DNA of 64,000 nucleotides, from NCBI GenBank assembly GCA_018267385.1, contig JAFDYN010000007.1, positions 186,001-250,000 of the forward strand, read 5' to 3'. The notes below the pieces were generated by a model. It did no database searches. It worked only from the letters and a program-made list of their open reading frames with translations, and was not told where the DNA came from. Origin of the DNA: Bacteroidota bacterium. GTDB lineage: Bacteria > Bacteroidota > Bacteroidia > Chitinophagales > LD1. Positions 34,278 through 43,827 of the stretch are shown piece by piece (positions within the stretch are counted from its first letter, which is position 1; every line of letters begins with the position of its first letter). The translations under genes were made by a program, and so were the position numbers.

Positions 34278-37200
34278 ATGAAGACAAAGATACTTGCCCT
34301 TCTTTTTTGCTTGTCCGCTACGGTACCTCTTCTGGCATCACACATAGTAGGGGCAGAGCTGTTCTATGATTACCTGGGAGGAAATAATTTCAGGGTTACA
34401 TTGAAGCTTTACAGAAACTGCTCCATGTCATGTACGCAGTGCGCTCCTTATGGCGATCCGGAGTATGTACAGATCTTCGATTCTCTGGGAAACTATGTCG
34501 ACTCCATACCGATGGCCCTGCCGACACAGATAGACTACGTACCGTCTACTGTCAACTCATGTATGGATACCAGCAATATTGATGTTTGTATCACCCAGGC
34601 TTTTTATACCGGCACCAAAGTGCTCCCCCCGATCCCCGGAGGGTACACGCTGGTGTACGAGCGCTGCTGTAGAAACTCGGCTATCATGACCATCCCGCAG
34701 AATACGGGCGCGGCATATACGGCACACATATCAAACGATCGCTTCCTGACCAATAGTAGTCCGAGATTTACCCAGCGTCCACCAAAATTTATCTGCAACG
34801 GATATTTCCTGCAGTTTGATAATTCCGCCACGGATCCTGATGGCGACTCCCTGTCATACTCTCTGGTAGATGCGCTGGATTATACTAATTCAGCGGCCTG
34901 TGTCAACCCTAGCCCCGGTGGAGCCGGATCAGGATGCCCTACGTCCGCTTACCCACCTCCTTTTATTCCTGTTGCCTACTATTCGCCTAATAGTGCTACG
35001 AATCCTACCAATAATCCATCTAACTCCGGAAACCTCCAGATAGACCCCTCTACCGGGCTACTGACCGGCACGCCTAATCAGACAGGCATTTTCGTAGTAG
35101 CTGTGGCCGTGTCGGAGTATCGGCATGGCGTATATATAGACCAGACCATCCGGGACTATCAGTTTAACATCGTACCGTGCAACATACCTACGGTCACGCT
35201 ACCATATCTCCCCGGTACCTACAATCCGTCTACCAATATTGGGGTCTACGAAAATATCTGCTCGGACCTCACGGTCAATTTTAACCAAGTGAATGTGGTC
35301 AACCCGCCGCCTACCAATGTAAACCCTACCTTCCATTGGGACTTTGGTGTGCCTAGCCTGACTAATGATACAGCTAACACCGAGTTTCCGGTATATACAT
35401 ATCCTGATACAGGTACCTATTATGTCACTGTGATTATCATCAAGGGCGACTGCGCAGATTCATCTCATGCGCTGGTCAAGATCTATCCGACTCTGATAGC
35501 TGACTTTTCCTCCAGCACAGTATGCCAGGATTCCGCAGTAGTTTTTCATGACCTTTCCTTATCCACTTCATCCCCTTTGGCATCCTGGAGTTGGAATTTT
35601 GGTGATGGTCAGAGCAGCGGAGTCCAAAACCCTGTTCATAATTATAGTGCCGCGGGTAGTTATACTGTCTTGCTCACTGCACGCAATGCTGTGGGCTGCT
35701 CCGTGAATGCATCGCACAATGTAATCGTGAAACCTGTGCCGGTACCAAACTTTGCAGTCACGCCTACCTGCTTATCAGATTCTGTTCATTTTACCTATAC
35801 CGGTACGGGTACGGTGACTAGCTATTACTGGGACTTTGGCAATGGCACCACCAGCACACAGATCAATCCGGCCGTTTTATATACTAGTGCAGGCACCAAA
35901 ACTGTTTCTCTGATCACAGTGACTCCTGATGGCTGCCGTGATACCGTGACCAAATCCGTCACCGTCTATCCGCTGCCTGCGGTGACACATGCCCCCACAG
36001 TCAAGATCTGTCCTAATACATCCACCCAACTCTCCGAATCTGGCGGAGTCAGCTATATATGGTCTCCGGGATCTACTCTCAGTGATTCTACTATAGCGAG
36101 CCCGGTGGCTACGCCCACAGTCTCTACCATATACCATGTGACTGTGACAGATGCGAATGGCTGCCGAAACTTTGACTCGGTCATGGTAAACACCTACCCG
36201 AATCCTCAGATAGATGCGGGCCCGGATACCTCTGTATGCAAAGCCGGCGCGAATTTTCATACCAGCGTACAGCTCACCGCTACCGGTGGCGTCAGCTATA
36301 CCTGGACACCTGCTACAGGTTTGTCCAGCACTACTATCGCTAATCCTGTCGCCACTCCTCCTGCCGGCAACCAAACCTACTATGTGACAGGTACAGATAC
36401 TAATGGGTGCCACCTCACAGACTCGGTCACCGTATATGATCTGGACCCGGCGCTGAATCTGATAGTGGACACAGCCAAAGCCATCTGCCGCTATGATACC
36501 ACTACACTCAATGTATTAAAGCAAGGAAACTCCTACTACAACTGGAGCCCTAACATAGGTATCAGTGATCCTAACTCTAATAGCCCTCTGTTCTTCCCGC
36601 TAAATACGACCACCTATATTTTTACGGTACAAAACTACTGCTACTCCAAGCAGGATACAGCCACCGTCATAGTGCATCCGCTCCCGCCCCTCACTACTGA
36701 GCATATAGACTCGGTATGTATAGGTGATACTGTACAGCTACATGCGTCCGGGGCCGATGTCTATCACTGGCGGGCAGATGCGACCCTGTCAGACACTACG
36801 ATAGCGGACCCGCTGGCCTATCCTACCAGTGACCATATGTACTATGTGACCGGTACAGAGACTACCTACGGCTGCAAAAACAAGGATTCGGTATTGGTGC
36901 ATGTCTATCTGCCGCCTATACCAGGCATCGGACCGGATGTGCCGTACATCTGTCAGGGCCATCCCATACAGCTCGTAGCCACAGGCGGTGTGGACTACCA
37001 GTGGCAGGCCGATCCTAGCCTCAGCTCTACTACTATAGCAAATCCTCTGGCTAATCCGATGGATACGGACACCTACTACGTACGCATTTTTAATATTCAT
37101 CAATGCTACGCAGATACTTCTGTCACGATCAATGTGCAGCTACCGGTACATGCAGTGGCACAGTCTCCATATGATGTCTGCGAAGGCAAGTCTATCCAAC

Positions 37201-37880
37201 TGCACTCCTCCGGTGGATTTTACTACGAGTGGTATCCATCTACCTGGATCAACCATCCTATAGACTCCAGTCCTGTAGCTACGCCACTGGCATCTATCGT
37301 GTATCACGTGCGCGTGTCCAATGATTGCTTCTCAGATACGGCCGAGGTAGATGTCACGATCCGCCCGCTGCCGATAGTAGATGCGGGGCTGGATACGCTG
37401 ATATACCGCAATACTCCGGCGATCCTCAGTGGTATTGCCAATGTATCCTACATCTACTGGTACCCTGGCCAGTATATTGAGTCGCCATTCCAGTTGACCA
37501 CGCCGGCTACGCCGCTCAATACGACCATGTACTATCTCTATGCTATATCGGAGTATGGCTGCAGCAATTTTGACTCTGTGCTGGTCACTGTAGACGGGCA
37601 TACTGAGCTGCTTCTCCCCACGGCATTCTCGCCAAACGGTGACGGACTCAACGATCTCTTCCGCATAGCCCGCTATCTTAATATTGAGACACTCATGGAA
37701 TTTGCCGTCTATGATCGCTGGGGAGGCAAGGTTTTCTCTACCCAGAATATCAATATCGGATGGGATGGCCGCTACAACGGGCACGACATGGATATAGGCA
37801 CCTATGTCTGGACAGTCGCAGCCCGCACCTATGATGGAGAAGACATCGTCCGCTCCGGCAATGTGACGCTCGTGCGCTAG
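34278..37880 (+). CDS. Giant surface protein with PKD domains and CHU_C C terminus
   Basis: T9SS cargo of 1200 aa from the ATG at 34278 (signal peptide 'KILALLFCLSATVPLLAS'); an open frame upstream to 34131 has no signal peptide. The N-terminal 320 residues, starting 'HIVGAELFYDYLGGNNFRVT', form a domain common at the start of CHU_C proteins. Three PKD domains follow ('FHWDFGVPSL', 'WSWNFGDGQSSG', 'YYWDFGNGTTS'). Then come about eight repeats of 80-90 aa with the pattern Y-x-W-x-P...LS-TTIANP-A-P...YYV. The CHU_C domain closes it ('LLPTAFSPNGDGLNDLFRI', 'VYDRWGGKVF'). Probably an adhesin or motility-related surface filament. Confidence 0.92.
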   Translation: MKTKILALLFCLSATVPLLASHIVGAELFYDYLGGNNFRVTLKLYRNCSMSCTQCAPYGDPEYVQIFDSLGNYVDSIPMALPTQIDYVPSTVNSCMDTSNIDVCITQAFYTGTKVLPPIPGGYTLVYERCCRNSAIMTIPQNTGAAYTAHISNDRFLTNSSPRFTQRPPKFICNGYFLQFDNSATDPDGDSLSYSLVDALDYTNSAACVNPSPGGAGSGCPTSAYPPPFIPVAYYSPNSATNPTNNPSNSGNLQIDPSTGLLTGTPNQTGIFVVAVAVSEYRHGVYIDQTIRDYQFNIVPCNIPTVTLPYLPGTYNPSTNIGVYENICSDLTVNFNQVNVVNPPPTNVNPTFHWDFGVPSLTNDTANTEFPVYTYPDTGTYYVTVIIIKGDCADSSHALVKIYPTLIADFSSSTVCQDSAVVFHDLSLSTSSPLASWSWNFGDGQSSGVQNPVHNYSAAGSYTVLLTARNAVGCSVNASHNVIVKPVPVPNFAVTPTCLSDSVHFTYTGTGTVTSYYWDFGNGTTSTQINPAVLYTSAGTKTVSLITVTPDGCRDTVTKSVTVYPLPAVTHAPTVKICPNTSTQLSESGGVSYIWSPGSTLSDSTIASPVATPTVSTIYHVTVTDANGCRNFDSVMVNTYPNPQIDAGPDTSVCKAGANFHTSVQLTATGGVSYTWTPATGLSSTTIANPVATPPAGNQTYYVTGTDTNGCHLTDSVTVYDLDPALNLIVDTAKAICRYDTTTLNVLKQGNSYYNWSPNIGISDPNSNSPLFFPLNTTTYIFTVQNYCYSKQDTATVIVHPLPPLTTEHIDSVCIGDTVQLHASGADVYHWRADATLSDTTIADPLAYPTSDHMYYVTGTETTYGCKNKDSVLVHVYLPPIPGIGPDVPYICQGHPIQLVATGGVDYQWQADPSLSSTTIANPLANPMDTDTYYVRIFNIHQCYADTSVTINVQLPVHAVAQSPYDVCEGKSIQLHSSGGFYYEWYPSTWINHPIDSSPVATPLASIVYHVRVSNDCFSDTAEVDVTIRPLPIVDAGLDTLIYRNTPAILSGIANVSYIYWYPGQYIESPFQLTTPATPLNTTMYYLYAISEYGCSNFDSVLVTVDGHTELLLPTAFSPNGDGLNDLFRIARYLNIETLMEFAVYDRWGGKVFSTQNINIGWDGRYNGHDMDIGTYVWTVAARTYDGEDIVRSGNVTLVR

Positions 37881-37928
37881 TACCTTACCGCGCTTATCTC
37901 TTTCTCAAACTTTAAGTATGTTTAGGGT

Positions 37929-39023
37929 ATGGAGATGCCTGCTCATGATTCATACCGCGCCATTGGCTTAATGTCTGGCAGCTCGCTGGATGGTGTAGAT
38001 CTGGCGTATTGCCATTTTAGTTTCACTGATGGACGCTGGCATTTTTCTGTTGAGAAGACAGCTTGCATTGAGTATTCTCAGGAGTGGCTGTTTAAACTTC
38101 GCAGCGCACGGGGTCTTGATGGCCGCTCTTTGTGGCAGTTGCATGCTGACTATGGTCACTTACAGGCTGGCATGGTTGCTGACTTTGTGGAGGCTAATGA
38201 CCTGAAAGGCAAAGTAGACCTCATAGCCTCTCATGGACACACGATATTTCACTTTCCGGATCAGGGGTTTACCGCACAGATAGGAGATGGTGCGGCTATA
38301 GCGGCAGTGACGGGCATACCGGTAGTATCAGACCTGCGCAGCAGTGATGTGGCGCTAGGGGGCAGCGGTGCTCCGATCGTGCCGATAGGAGACAAGTTGC
38401 TCTTTCCGCAGTATGCGTACCTGCTCAATCTGGGTGGCATAGCCAATATCACCATCAAGGCCGGAGATAGCATCACGGCCTTTGATATTTGTCCGGCCAA
38501 TCAGGTATTGAATCACTACGCACAGCAGTTGGGCCACCAGTTTGATGTAAACGGACACCTGGCTGCTTCGGGGCAGATAAACGCAGAACTACTGTCTGCG
38601 CTGAATGCGCTGGACTACTACCAGCGCCCGGCACCTAAGTCCCTCGATAATGGCTACACCACCGACCACATCCTCCCGGCGGTCGAGAAGTACTCCATCA
38701 GTGTAGAAGATAAACTCGCTACAGTCACAGAGCATATCGCTGTACAGATCGGGCAGCACATCAATCGTGCGTCCGTAGCCGCGGGCCTGCATGCCAAAAT
38801 GCTTGTCACCGGAGGAGGTGCGTTCAATACCTATCTGATCAATAGGATTTCGCAGCATGCGAATGTCATAGCAGAGGTGCCATCTGCACAGATCGTCAGC
38901 TACAAGGAGGCCATCATCATGGCCTTGATCGGGGTATTGCGCCTGCGCGGAGAGGTCAATGTACTCAGCTCCGTGACCGGTGCATCGCGCGATGCCAGGT
39001 GCGGGGCTATCTATCTTCCTTAA
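37929..39023 (+). CDS. anmK: Anhydro-N-acetylmuramic acid kinase
   Basis: Cytoplasmic peptidoglycan-recycling enzyme that phosphorylates and opens 1,6-anhydroMurNAc to MurNAc-6-phosphate. 364 aa, full length. Signatures: 'AIGLMSGSSLDGVDLAYCHF' (residues about 11-30), 'LIASHGHTIFHFP', 'GSGAPIVPIGDKLLFP', 'NLGGIANIT', 'TGGGAFNTYL'. TATGTTTA (37917-37924), a near match to the -7 box, ends 4 nt before the ATG. The usual partner MurQ etherase is not adjacent. Confidence 0.95.
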   Translation: MEMPAHDSYRAIGLMSGSSLDGVDLAYCHFSFTDGRWHFSVEKTACIEYSQEWLFKLRSARGLDGRSLWQLHADYGHLQAGMVADFVEANDLKGKVDLIASHGHTIFHFPDQGFTAQIGDGAAIAAVTGIPVVSDLRSSDVALGGSGAPIVPIGDKLLFPQYAYLLNLGGIANITIKAGDSITAFDICPANQVLNHYAQQLGHQFDVNGHLAASGQINAELLSALNALDYYQRPAPKSLDNGYTTDHILPAVEKYSISVEDKLATVTEHIAVQIGQHINRASVAAGLHAKMLVTGGGAFNTYLINRISQHANVIAEVPSAQIVSYKEAIIMALIGVLRLRGEVNVLSSVTGASRDARCGAIYLP

Positions 39024-39085
39024 AGTATTTGCCTCAATCAGGCATGAATATTCGATATTCGCGGCGTAATATCTATATACACTTT

Positions 39086-40093
39086 ATGGTATTGGTCACT
39101 GGTGCAAACGGCCTGCTGGGCTCCTACCTGGTCAAAGAATTGATCAGGCGCGGAGAGCGTGTACGGGGTCTCCGGAGGACCACGAGTGACATGAGCCTGC
39201 TGGCGGGCTATGTGGACCGAATAGAGTGGGCTGAGGGAGACGTACGTGATATATATAGCCTCGAGGAGGCCATGCAGGGGGTGGACAGGGTATATCATGT
39301 GGCCGCCATGATCTCTATGCAGCCTCGCGACCTGCAGCAGATGCTGAATGTGAATACCGAAGGCACTGCCAATGTAGTAAATGCTGCACTCGGTAGTGGT
39401 GTAGGAAAGCTGCTCTACGTCAGCAGCGTAGCCGCCTTTGGCAGACCGGAAAAGGCGGATCGTATCATAGACGAAAACTTCGACGTAAAAGACTCTAAAG
39501 ACAACTTCGCCTACTACAAGAGTAAGCTCTTTGCAGAGCGCGAGGTCTGGCGCGGTATAGCAGAAGGGCTGAACGCTGTGATCATCAATCCATCTACTAT
39601 ACTTGGTGGTGGCTTTTGGAATATACCCCCCAATGGCATCTTTAGCCACGTCTATAGCGGGCTACCATTTTACACTACAGGGGTCAATGGCTTCGTAGAT
39701 GTACGCGATGTGGTGGAGGTCGCCATCCGGCTGATGGATTCAGATATCTCCGCAGAGAAATTTATCGTATCAGCAGAGAATGCTTCTTTCCGTGATGTGA
39801 TGTGGATGGCGGCAGACGCTATGAAAGTACGCAGGCCATATATCCACTCCGGCAAAGTACTAGGATCACTGGCATGGAGGTTTGAGGCCGTCAAATCTCT
39901 ATTTGTGAAACCATCCAATATTATCACTCATGACAGTGTAGAGATAGGACAGAATGACTTCTACTACAGCAATGAGAAAGTGAAGAAGGCCCTCGGTTTT
40001 ACATTTCGACCGCTACAGGATACAGTAAACGAAGTAGCAACACTTTACCTGCAGAGCCGCGCCGACCATAAACCCTTTGCTATCCTGGCGTAA
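39086..40093 (+). CDS. NAD-dependent epimerase/dehydratase (extended SDR)
   Basis: Cytoplasmic Rossmann-fold enzyme of 335 aa from the ATG at 39086 (MVLVTGANGLLGSYL); upstream codons in frame add a non-family leader. Cofactor motif TGxxGxxG at residues 5-12, 'VYHVAAMISM', catalytic 'YVSSVAAFG' and YxxxK in 'FAYYKSKLFAE'. Similar to dihydroflavonol-reductase-like and nucleoside-diphosphate-sugar epimerases; the substrate is not predictable. It is 60 nt after anmK on the same strand and 12 nt before the next gene. Confidence 0.9.
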   Translation: MVLVTGANGLLGSYLVKELIRRGERVRGLRRTTSDMSLLAGYVDRIEWAEGDVRDIYSLEEAMQGVDRVYHVAAMISMQPRDLQQMLNVNTEGTANVVNAALGSGVGKLLYVSSVAAFGRPEKADRIIDENFDVKDSKDNFAYYKSKLFAEREVWRGIAEGLNAVIINPSTILGGGFWNIPPNGIFSHVYSGLPFYTTGVNGFVDVRDVVEVAIRLMDSDISAEKFIVSAENASFRDVMWMAADAMKVRRPYIHSGKVLGSLAWRFEAVKSLFVKPSNIITHDSVEIGQNDFYYSNEKVKKALGFTFRPLQDTVNEVATLYLQSRADHKPFAILA

Positions 40094-40105
40094 ACCTTTG
40101 CAGCG

Positions 40106-41212
40106 TTGATCAAAAAGCTATTTTATACGTGTAATATCCTGGTGCTGGCGGCGCTGATGGCCTCCTGCCTGGCCTGCTATATAGACCCTTCTGTATTCTG
40201 GCCCTTGCAGTTTCTGGGCCTGGCTTTCCCATTCATAGTGCTGTTTGCTATCTTGTTCCTACTGATATCCGCTGGCGCACGTACGTTCATTTTCTGGGTC
40301 AATCTGCTAGCTATCATTCTCTCCTGGCCTTTTATCAAAACTATCGTATCGCTGCACAGCGATAGGGAGGAAACTCCCAAAGCCATCAAGGTCATGAGCT
40401 ACAATGTCCGCAACTTTGACCTCTACAACTGGTCAGGCAATAAGGCTACGCGATCTGATATCATGCAGCTCATCAGGTCAGAAGCTCCTGACATTATCTG
40501 CTTTCAGGAATATTATACAGACGACAATGAGTTTAAGGACACAGAATACCTGCGGGATAGCCTCGGCTATGCACATCACTACATGCGTATCACATTTGAC
40601 AAGGATGCCAGGACTGAGAAAGCCCGGAGATCAAATCATATGCAGTGGGGGCTTGCTATCTTTTCCCGCTATGACCTAGTGGACAAAGGCCTCGTACAGC
40701 TGGGCCAATCCAACGCCAACCAATGTATGTACGCCGACCTACGGATAGATGGCCATCTCCTCCGGGTGTACAATACCCACCTGCAATCGATCCATCTGGG
40801 CTACGATGACTATGACACCATAGAGGAGCTGAGTGAAAACCAGAGCACGAGCTGGCACAAACTCAAAAATATCCTCCGCAAGATGAAGCGTGCTACTGCG
40901 GCCAGGGCGCACCAGGCGCGCACCCTGCAGGAGGCTATAGCCCGCTACCAGGGCCCCAAGGTCCTCTGCGGAGATTTCAATGATGCCCCCGTATCCTATA
41001 CCTATCACACCATCAGCCGTGGCATGCAGGATGCTTTTGTGGCACGGGGGATGGGTTTCGGTAGTTCCTTTGCCACTCGGTTGGGCGTGTACCGCATAGA
41101 CTTTATGCTCACAGACCCCGCCATAGCTATCCACTCCTGCCGCACCATACACCGGAGGCTGTCTGACCATTACCCTATCGTCACTACGCTCACACTGCCG
41201 GCACAGCCGTAG
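40106..41212 (+). CDS. Membrane-anchored endonuclease/exonuclease/phosphatase-fold protein
   Basis: 368 aa from a TTG start (MIKKLFYTCNILVLAALMAS); no upstream ATG fits in the 12-nt gap to the epimerase gene. Three N-terminal membrane segments (about residues 5-90) precede a periplasmic EEP domain: 'VMSYNVRNFDLYNW', 'DIICFQEYYTDD' (metal-binding Glu), 'RVYNTHLQS', 'KVLCGDFNDAPVS', 'IDFMLTD', 'LSDHYPIVT'. This architecture is common in Bacteroidota. The substrate (nucleic acid, phospholipid or inositol phosphate) is unknown. The domain is distinct from the sphingomyelinase-like protein at 13.3 kb. Confidence 0.87.
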   Translation: MIKKLFYTCNILVLAALMASCLACYIDPSVFWPLQFLGLAFPFIVLFAILFLLISAGARTFIFWVNLLAIILSWPFIKTIVSLHSDREETPKAIKVMSYNVRNFDLYNWSGNKATRSDIMQLIRSEAPDIICFQEYYTDDNEFKDTEYLRDSLGYAHHYMRITFDKDARTEKARRSNHMQWGLAIFSRYDLVDKGLVQLGQSNANQCMYADLRIDGHLLRVYNTHLQSIHLGYDDYDTIEELSENQSTSWHKLKNILRKMKRATAARAHQARTLQEAIARYQGPKVLCGDFNDAPVSYTYHTISRGMQDAFVARGMGFGSSFATRLGVYRIDFMLTDPAIAIHSCRTIHRRLSDHYPIVTTLTLPAQP

Positions 41213-41239
41213 GTATTTAGCGGCGTGGGGCGCTTTTCA

Positions 41240-41247
41240 TATATTTG
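41240..41247 (+). promoter_or_regulatory. cysS -7 box TATATTTG
   Basis: Exact TAnnTTTG, with TTTA 20 nt upstream (41216-41219) as -33 element. The box ends 6 nt before the ATG at 41254, so a leader of 0-3 nt is predicted. Confidence 0.5.
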
Positions 41248-41253
41248 AGGTCT

Positions 41254-42744
41254 ATGCCATCAGAACTGAAGATCTATAACACCCTCAGCAGGGAGAAGGA
41301 AGTTTTTAAACCGTTGAATGCCCCTTTCGTAGGCCTCTATGCCTGCGGCCCTACAGTATATAATGAAGTACACCTGGGCAATCTCAGGACCTTCACCACC
41401 TTTGATGTGGTATACAGGTATCTCACACACCTGGGATACAAGGTCCGCTACGTGCGCAATATCACTGATGCCGGCCACCTCACAGATGATGGAGATGGCG
41501 GAGATAGCAAGATAGAAGAACGCGCCAAGCTGGAGCAGCTGGAGCCCATGGAGATCGTGCAGAAGTATACCACCAGCTTCCACGAGGTTTGCGATATCTT
41601 CAATCTCCTGCCGCCAAGCATAGAGCCTACTGCTACCGGCCACATAGTAGAGCAGATCGAAATGGTGAAGCGCATACTCGCCAAAGGGTATGCCTATGAG
41701 ATCAATGGCTCGGTCTACTTTGATGTAAAGAAATACATGGAGACGCATCCCTATGGCCAGCTTAGCGGCCGCAATGTGGATGACCTGCTGGAGGTGACGC
41801 GCGAGCTATCCGGCACCAGTGACAAGAAGAACTCATACGACTTTGCTCTCTGGATCAAGACGCCGGACAATGCATTGCAGAAATGGCCGTCACCATGGGG
41901 TGAGGGCTGCCCGGGCTGGCACCTGGAGTGCTCTGCCATGAGTGGCAAGTACCTCGGCCATCAGTTTGATATACATGGCGGCGGTATGGACCTGAAGTTT
42001 CCCCACCATGAGTGCGAAATAGCACAGGGGGTGGGTGCAGATGGCGTGGTACCCGTCAGGTACTGGATGCATGCCAATATGCTCACGGTAAATGGTGAGA
42101 AGATGAGCAAGTCTAAAGGCAATTCATTCCTGCCAAAGGAGTTGTTTGCCGGGGAGCACAAGCTCCTGGAGAAAGCCTATGCACCGATGGCAGTCAAGTT
42201 CTTTATGATGCAGAGTCACTACCGCTCTACGCTTGATTTCTCAAACGAAGCCCTGCAAGCGGCGGAAAAGGGCTACGCCAAGCTGATCAATGCCTACACA
42301 AACTTACAGTCGTTAGTATATAGCACTGCTGCACAAAAGAACGAAGCCGAGGACAAGGAGATCAACGATCTCTGCGAGCAGATCTATGATAAGATGAATG
42401 ACGACTTCAACACAGCCGAGGTCACAGCCGTCCTCTTTGAAATGAGCAAGAAGATAAACTCTTTCAAAGAAGGTCATATCGCTATAGGTAGTATTAGCGA
42501 GACTACTTTCAAAAGGCTGAAAGCCACCTTCACGGCCTTTATAAAAGACATACTCGCTATAGATAAGGCCGATGCGCAGGATGACAATACTGCCGATGGC
42601 CTGATGGACCTTATCCTCTCCCTGCGCAAGGACGCCCGTGACAAGAAGGACTTTGCCACCTCTGATAAAATACGGGATGCCCTGCTGCAGCTCAGCATAC
42701 AAGTGAAAGACGGCAAAGAAGGGACTACCTGGAGTAAAAATTGA
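41254..42744 (+). CDS. cysS: Cysteine--tRNA ligase
   Basis: Class I aminoacyl-tRNA synthetase, 496 aa from the ATG at 41254 (a TTG at 41245 overlaps the -7 box). 'YACGPTVYNEVHLGNLRTF' carries the zinc Cys and the HIGH-like motif HLGN. 'GWHLECSAMS' and 'HHECEIAQ' give the other zinc ligands. The KMSKS loop is exact ('GEKMSKSKGN'). The C-terminal DALR/anticodon region is complete. The M28 peptidase gene follows after 24 nt. Confidence 0.97.
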   Translation: MPSELKIYNTLSREKEVFKPLNAPFVGLYACGPTVYNEVHLGNLRTFTTFDVVYRYLTHLGYKVRYVRNITDAGHLTDDGDGGDSKIEERAKLEQLEPMEIVQKYTTSFHEVCDIFNLLPPSIEPTATGHIVEQIEMVKRILAKGYAYEINGSVYFDVKKYMETHPYGQLSGRNVDDLLEVTRELSGTSDKKNSYDFALWIKTPDNALQKWPSPWGEGCPGWHLECSAMSGKYLGHQFDIHGGGMDLKFPHHECEIAQGVGADGVVPVRYWMHANMLTVNGEKMSKSKGNSFLPKELFAGEHKLLEKAYAPMAVKFFMMQSHYRSTLDFSNEALQAAEKGYAKLINAYTNLQSLVYSTAAQKNEAEDKEINDLCEQIYDKMNDDFNTAEVTAVLFEMSKKINSFKEGHIAIGSISETTFKRLKATFTAFIKDILAIDKADAQDDNTADGLMDLILSLRKDARDKKDFATSDKIRDALLQLSIQVKDGKEGTTWSKN

Positions 42745-42768
42745 TCACTACTAAAGCTCAAAGAAGAG

Positions 42769-43776
42769 ATGACTAGAATATCTGGTATTGCCGTGCTGCT
42801 CCTGTTTCTTGCGGCCTGCAATAATCCAAAGAATATTGACGAAGCCGTAAGCACACCCGCCGCACCGGCAGAGCCTGCGCTGGTCACTGTGCCTGCTTTC
42901 AATACCGACTCTGCCTATAGCTATGTCAAGGCGCAGGTAGATTTCGGTCCGCGTACTCCCAACTCCGTCGCGCATGACAAATGTGCCACATGGCTCGCCA
43001 ATAAATTGAAAGCATGGGCGGACACAGTTTACATACAGAAGTACACAGCCACCGCCTTTGACGGGCTGAAGATGAAATCTACCAATATCATCGCTGCCAT
43101 CAATCCGCAGGCTACTACGCGCGTCTTTATCAGCTCACACTGGGATACGCGCCCTATAGCTGACGAGGACGACCATGACCGCGACAAACCGATCAATGGA
43201 GCCGATGACGGTGGTAGCAGCACGGCCGTAGCTATGGAGATAGCCCGTACTATTCATCAGCAGCGACCGGAGATAGGAGTAGATATCATCCTCTTTGATA
43301 GTGAGGACTACGGCCAGCCTGATGATAGCAAGCTGCCAAAGATGCAAGACTCCTGGTGTCTCGGCTCGCAGTATTGGGCGTCCCATCCTCATGTAGGCGG
43401 TTACCGCGCAGACTTCGGTATCAATCTGGACATGGTGGGTACGGCAGATGCGGCTTTCCCGAGAGAGGGCGTGTCAGCTACTATGGCAGACTGGGTGAGC
43501 CAGTATGTATGGCATACCGCAGAGCGTCTCGGCTACAGCAGCCTCTTTGTCAATCGCATCTTTGGCCAGGTCACGGATGACCACTACTATGTCAATCAGA
43601 TCATCCACATCCCTACAGTAGATGTGATCCGCTACGGCGAGGACGGATTTGGCCATCACCATCATACGCACAAAGACAACCTGGATCTCATCAGCAAAAA
43701 CACACTGGATGCTGTAGGCAAGGTGATGGTACAGGTGATCTACCAGTACAACGCAGAGAAAGCCAAGAAAAGTTAA
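42769..43776 (+). CDS. M28-family metallopeptidase lipoprotein (glutaminyl-cyclase-like)
   Basis: Periplasmic or outer-membrane lipoprotein of 335 aa; lipobox 'LLFLAAC' (Cys16). Di-zinc M28 fold: 'VFISSHWDTRP' (first His/Asp), 'NGADDGGSSTAVAME' (bridging Asp), 'LFDSEDYGQPDD' (Glu), 'GINLDMVGTADA' and 'HHHHTHKDN' (last His). The bracketed features fit the glutaminyl-peptide cyclotransferase branch, which converts N-terminal Gln to pyroglutamate. Many T9SS cargo proteins in this phylum begin with such a residue after signal peptide cleavage. Either peptidase or cyclase activity is possible. Confidence 0.88.
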   Translation: MTRISGIAVLLLFLAACNNPKNIDEAVSTPAAPAEPALVTVPAFNTDSAYSYVKAQVDFGPRTPNSVAHDKCATWLANKLKAWADTVYIQKYTATAFDGLKMKSTNIIAAINPQATTRVFISSHWDTRPIADEDDHDRDKPINGADDGGSSTAVAMEIARTIHQQRPEIGVDIILFDSEDYGQPDDSKLPKMQDSWCLGSQYWASHPHVGGYRADFGINLDMVGTADAAFPREGVSATMADWVSQYVWHTAERLGYSSLFVNRIFGQVTDDHYYVNQIIHIPTVDVIRYGEDGFGHHHHTHKDNLDLISKNTLDAVGKVMVQVIYQYNAEKAKKS

Positions 43777-43827
43777 GCCCGGTTACTTTTGACCGACACC
43801 TTGATTTTACCCTTTGAAAAACGCAAC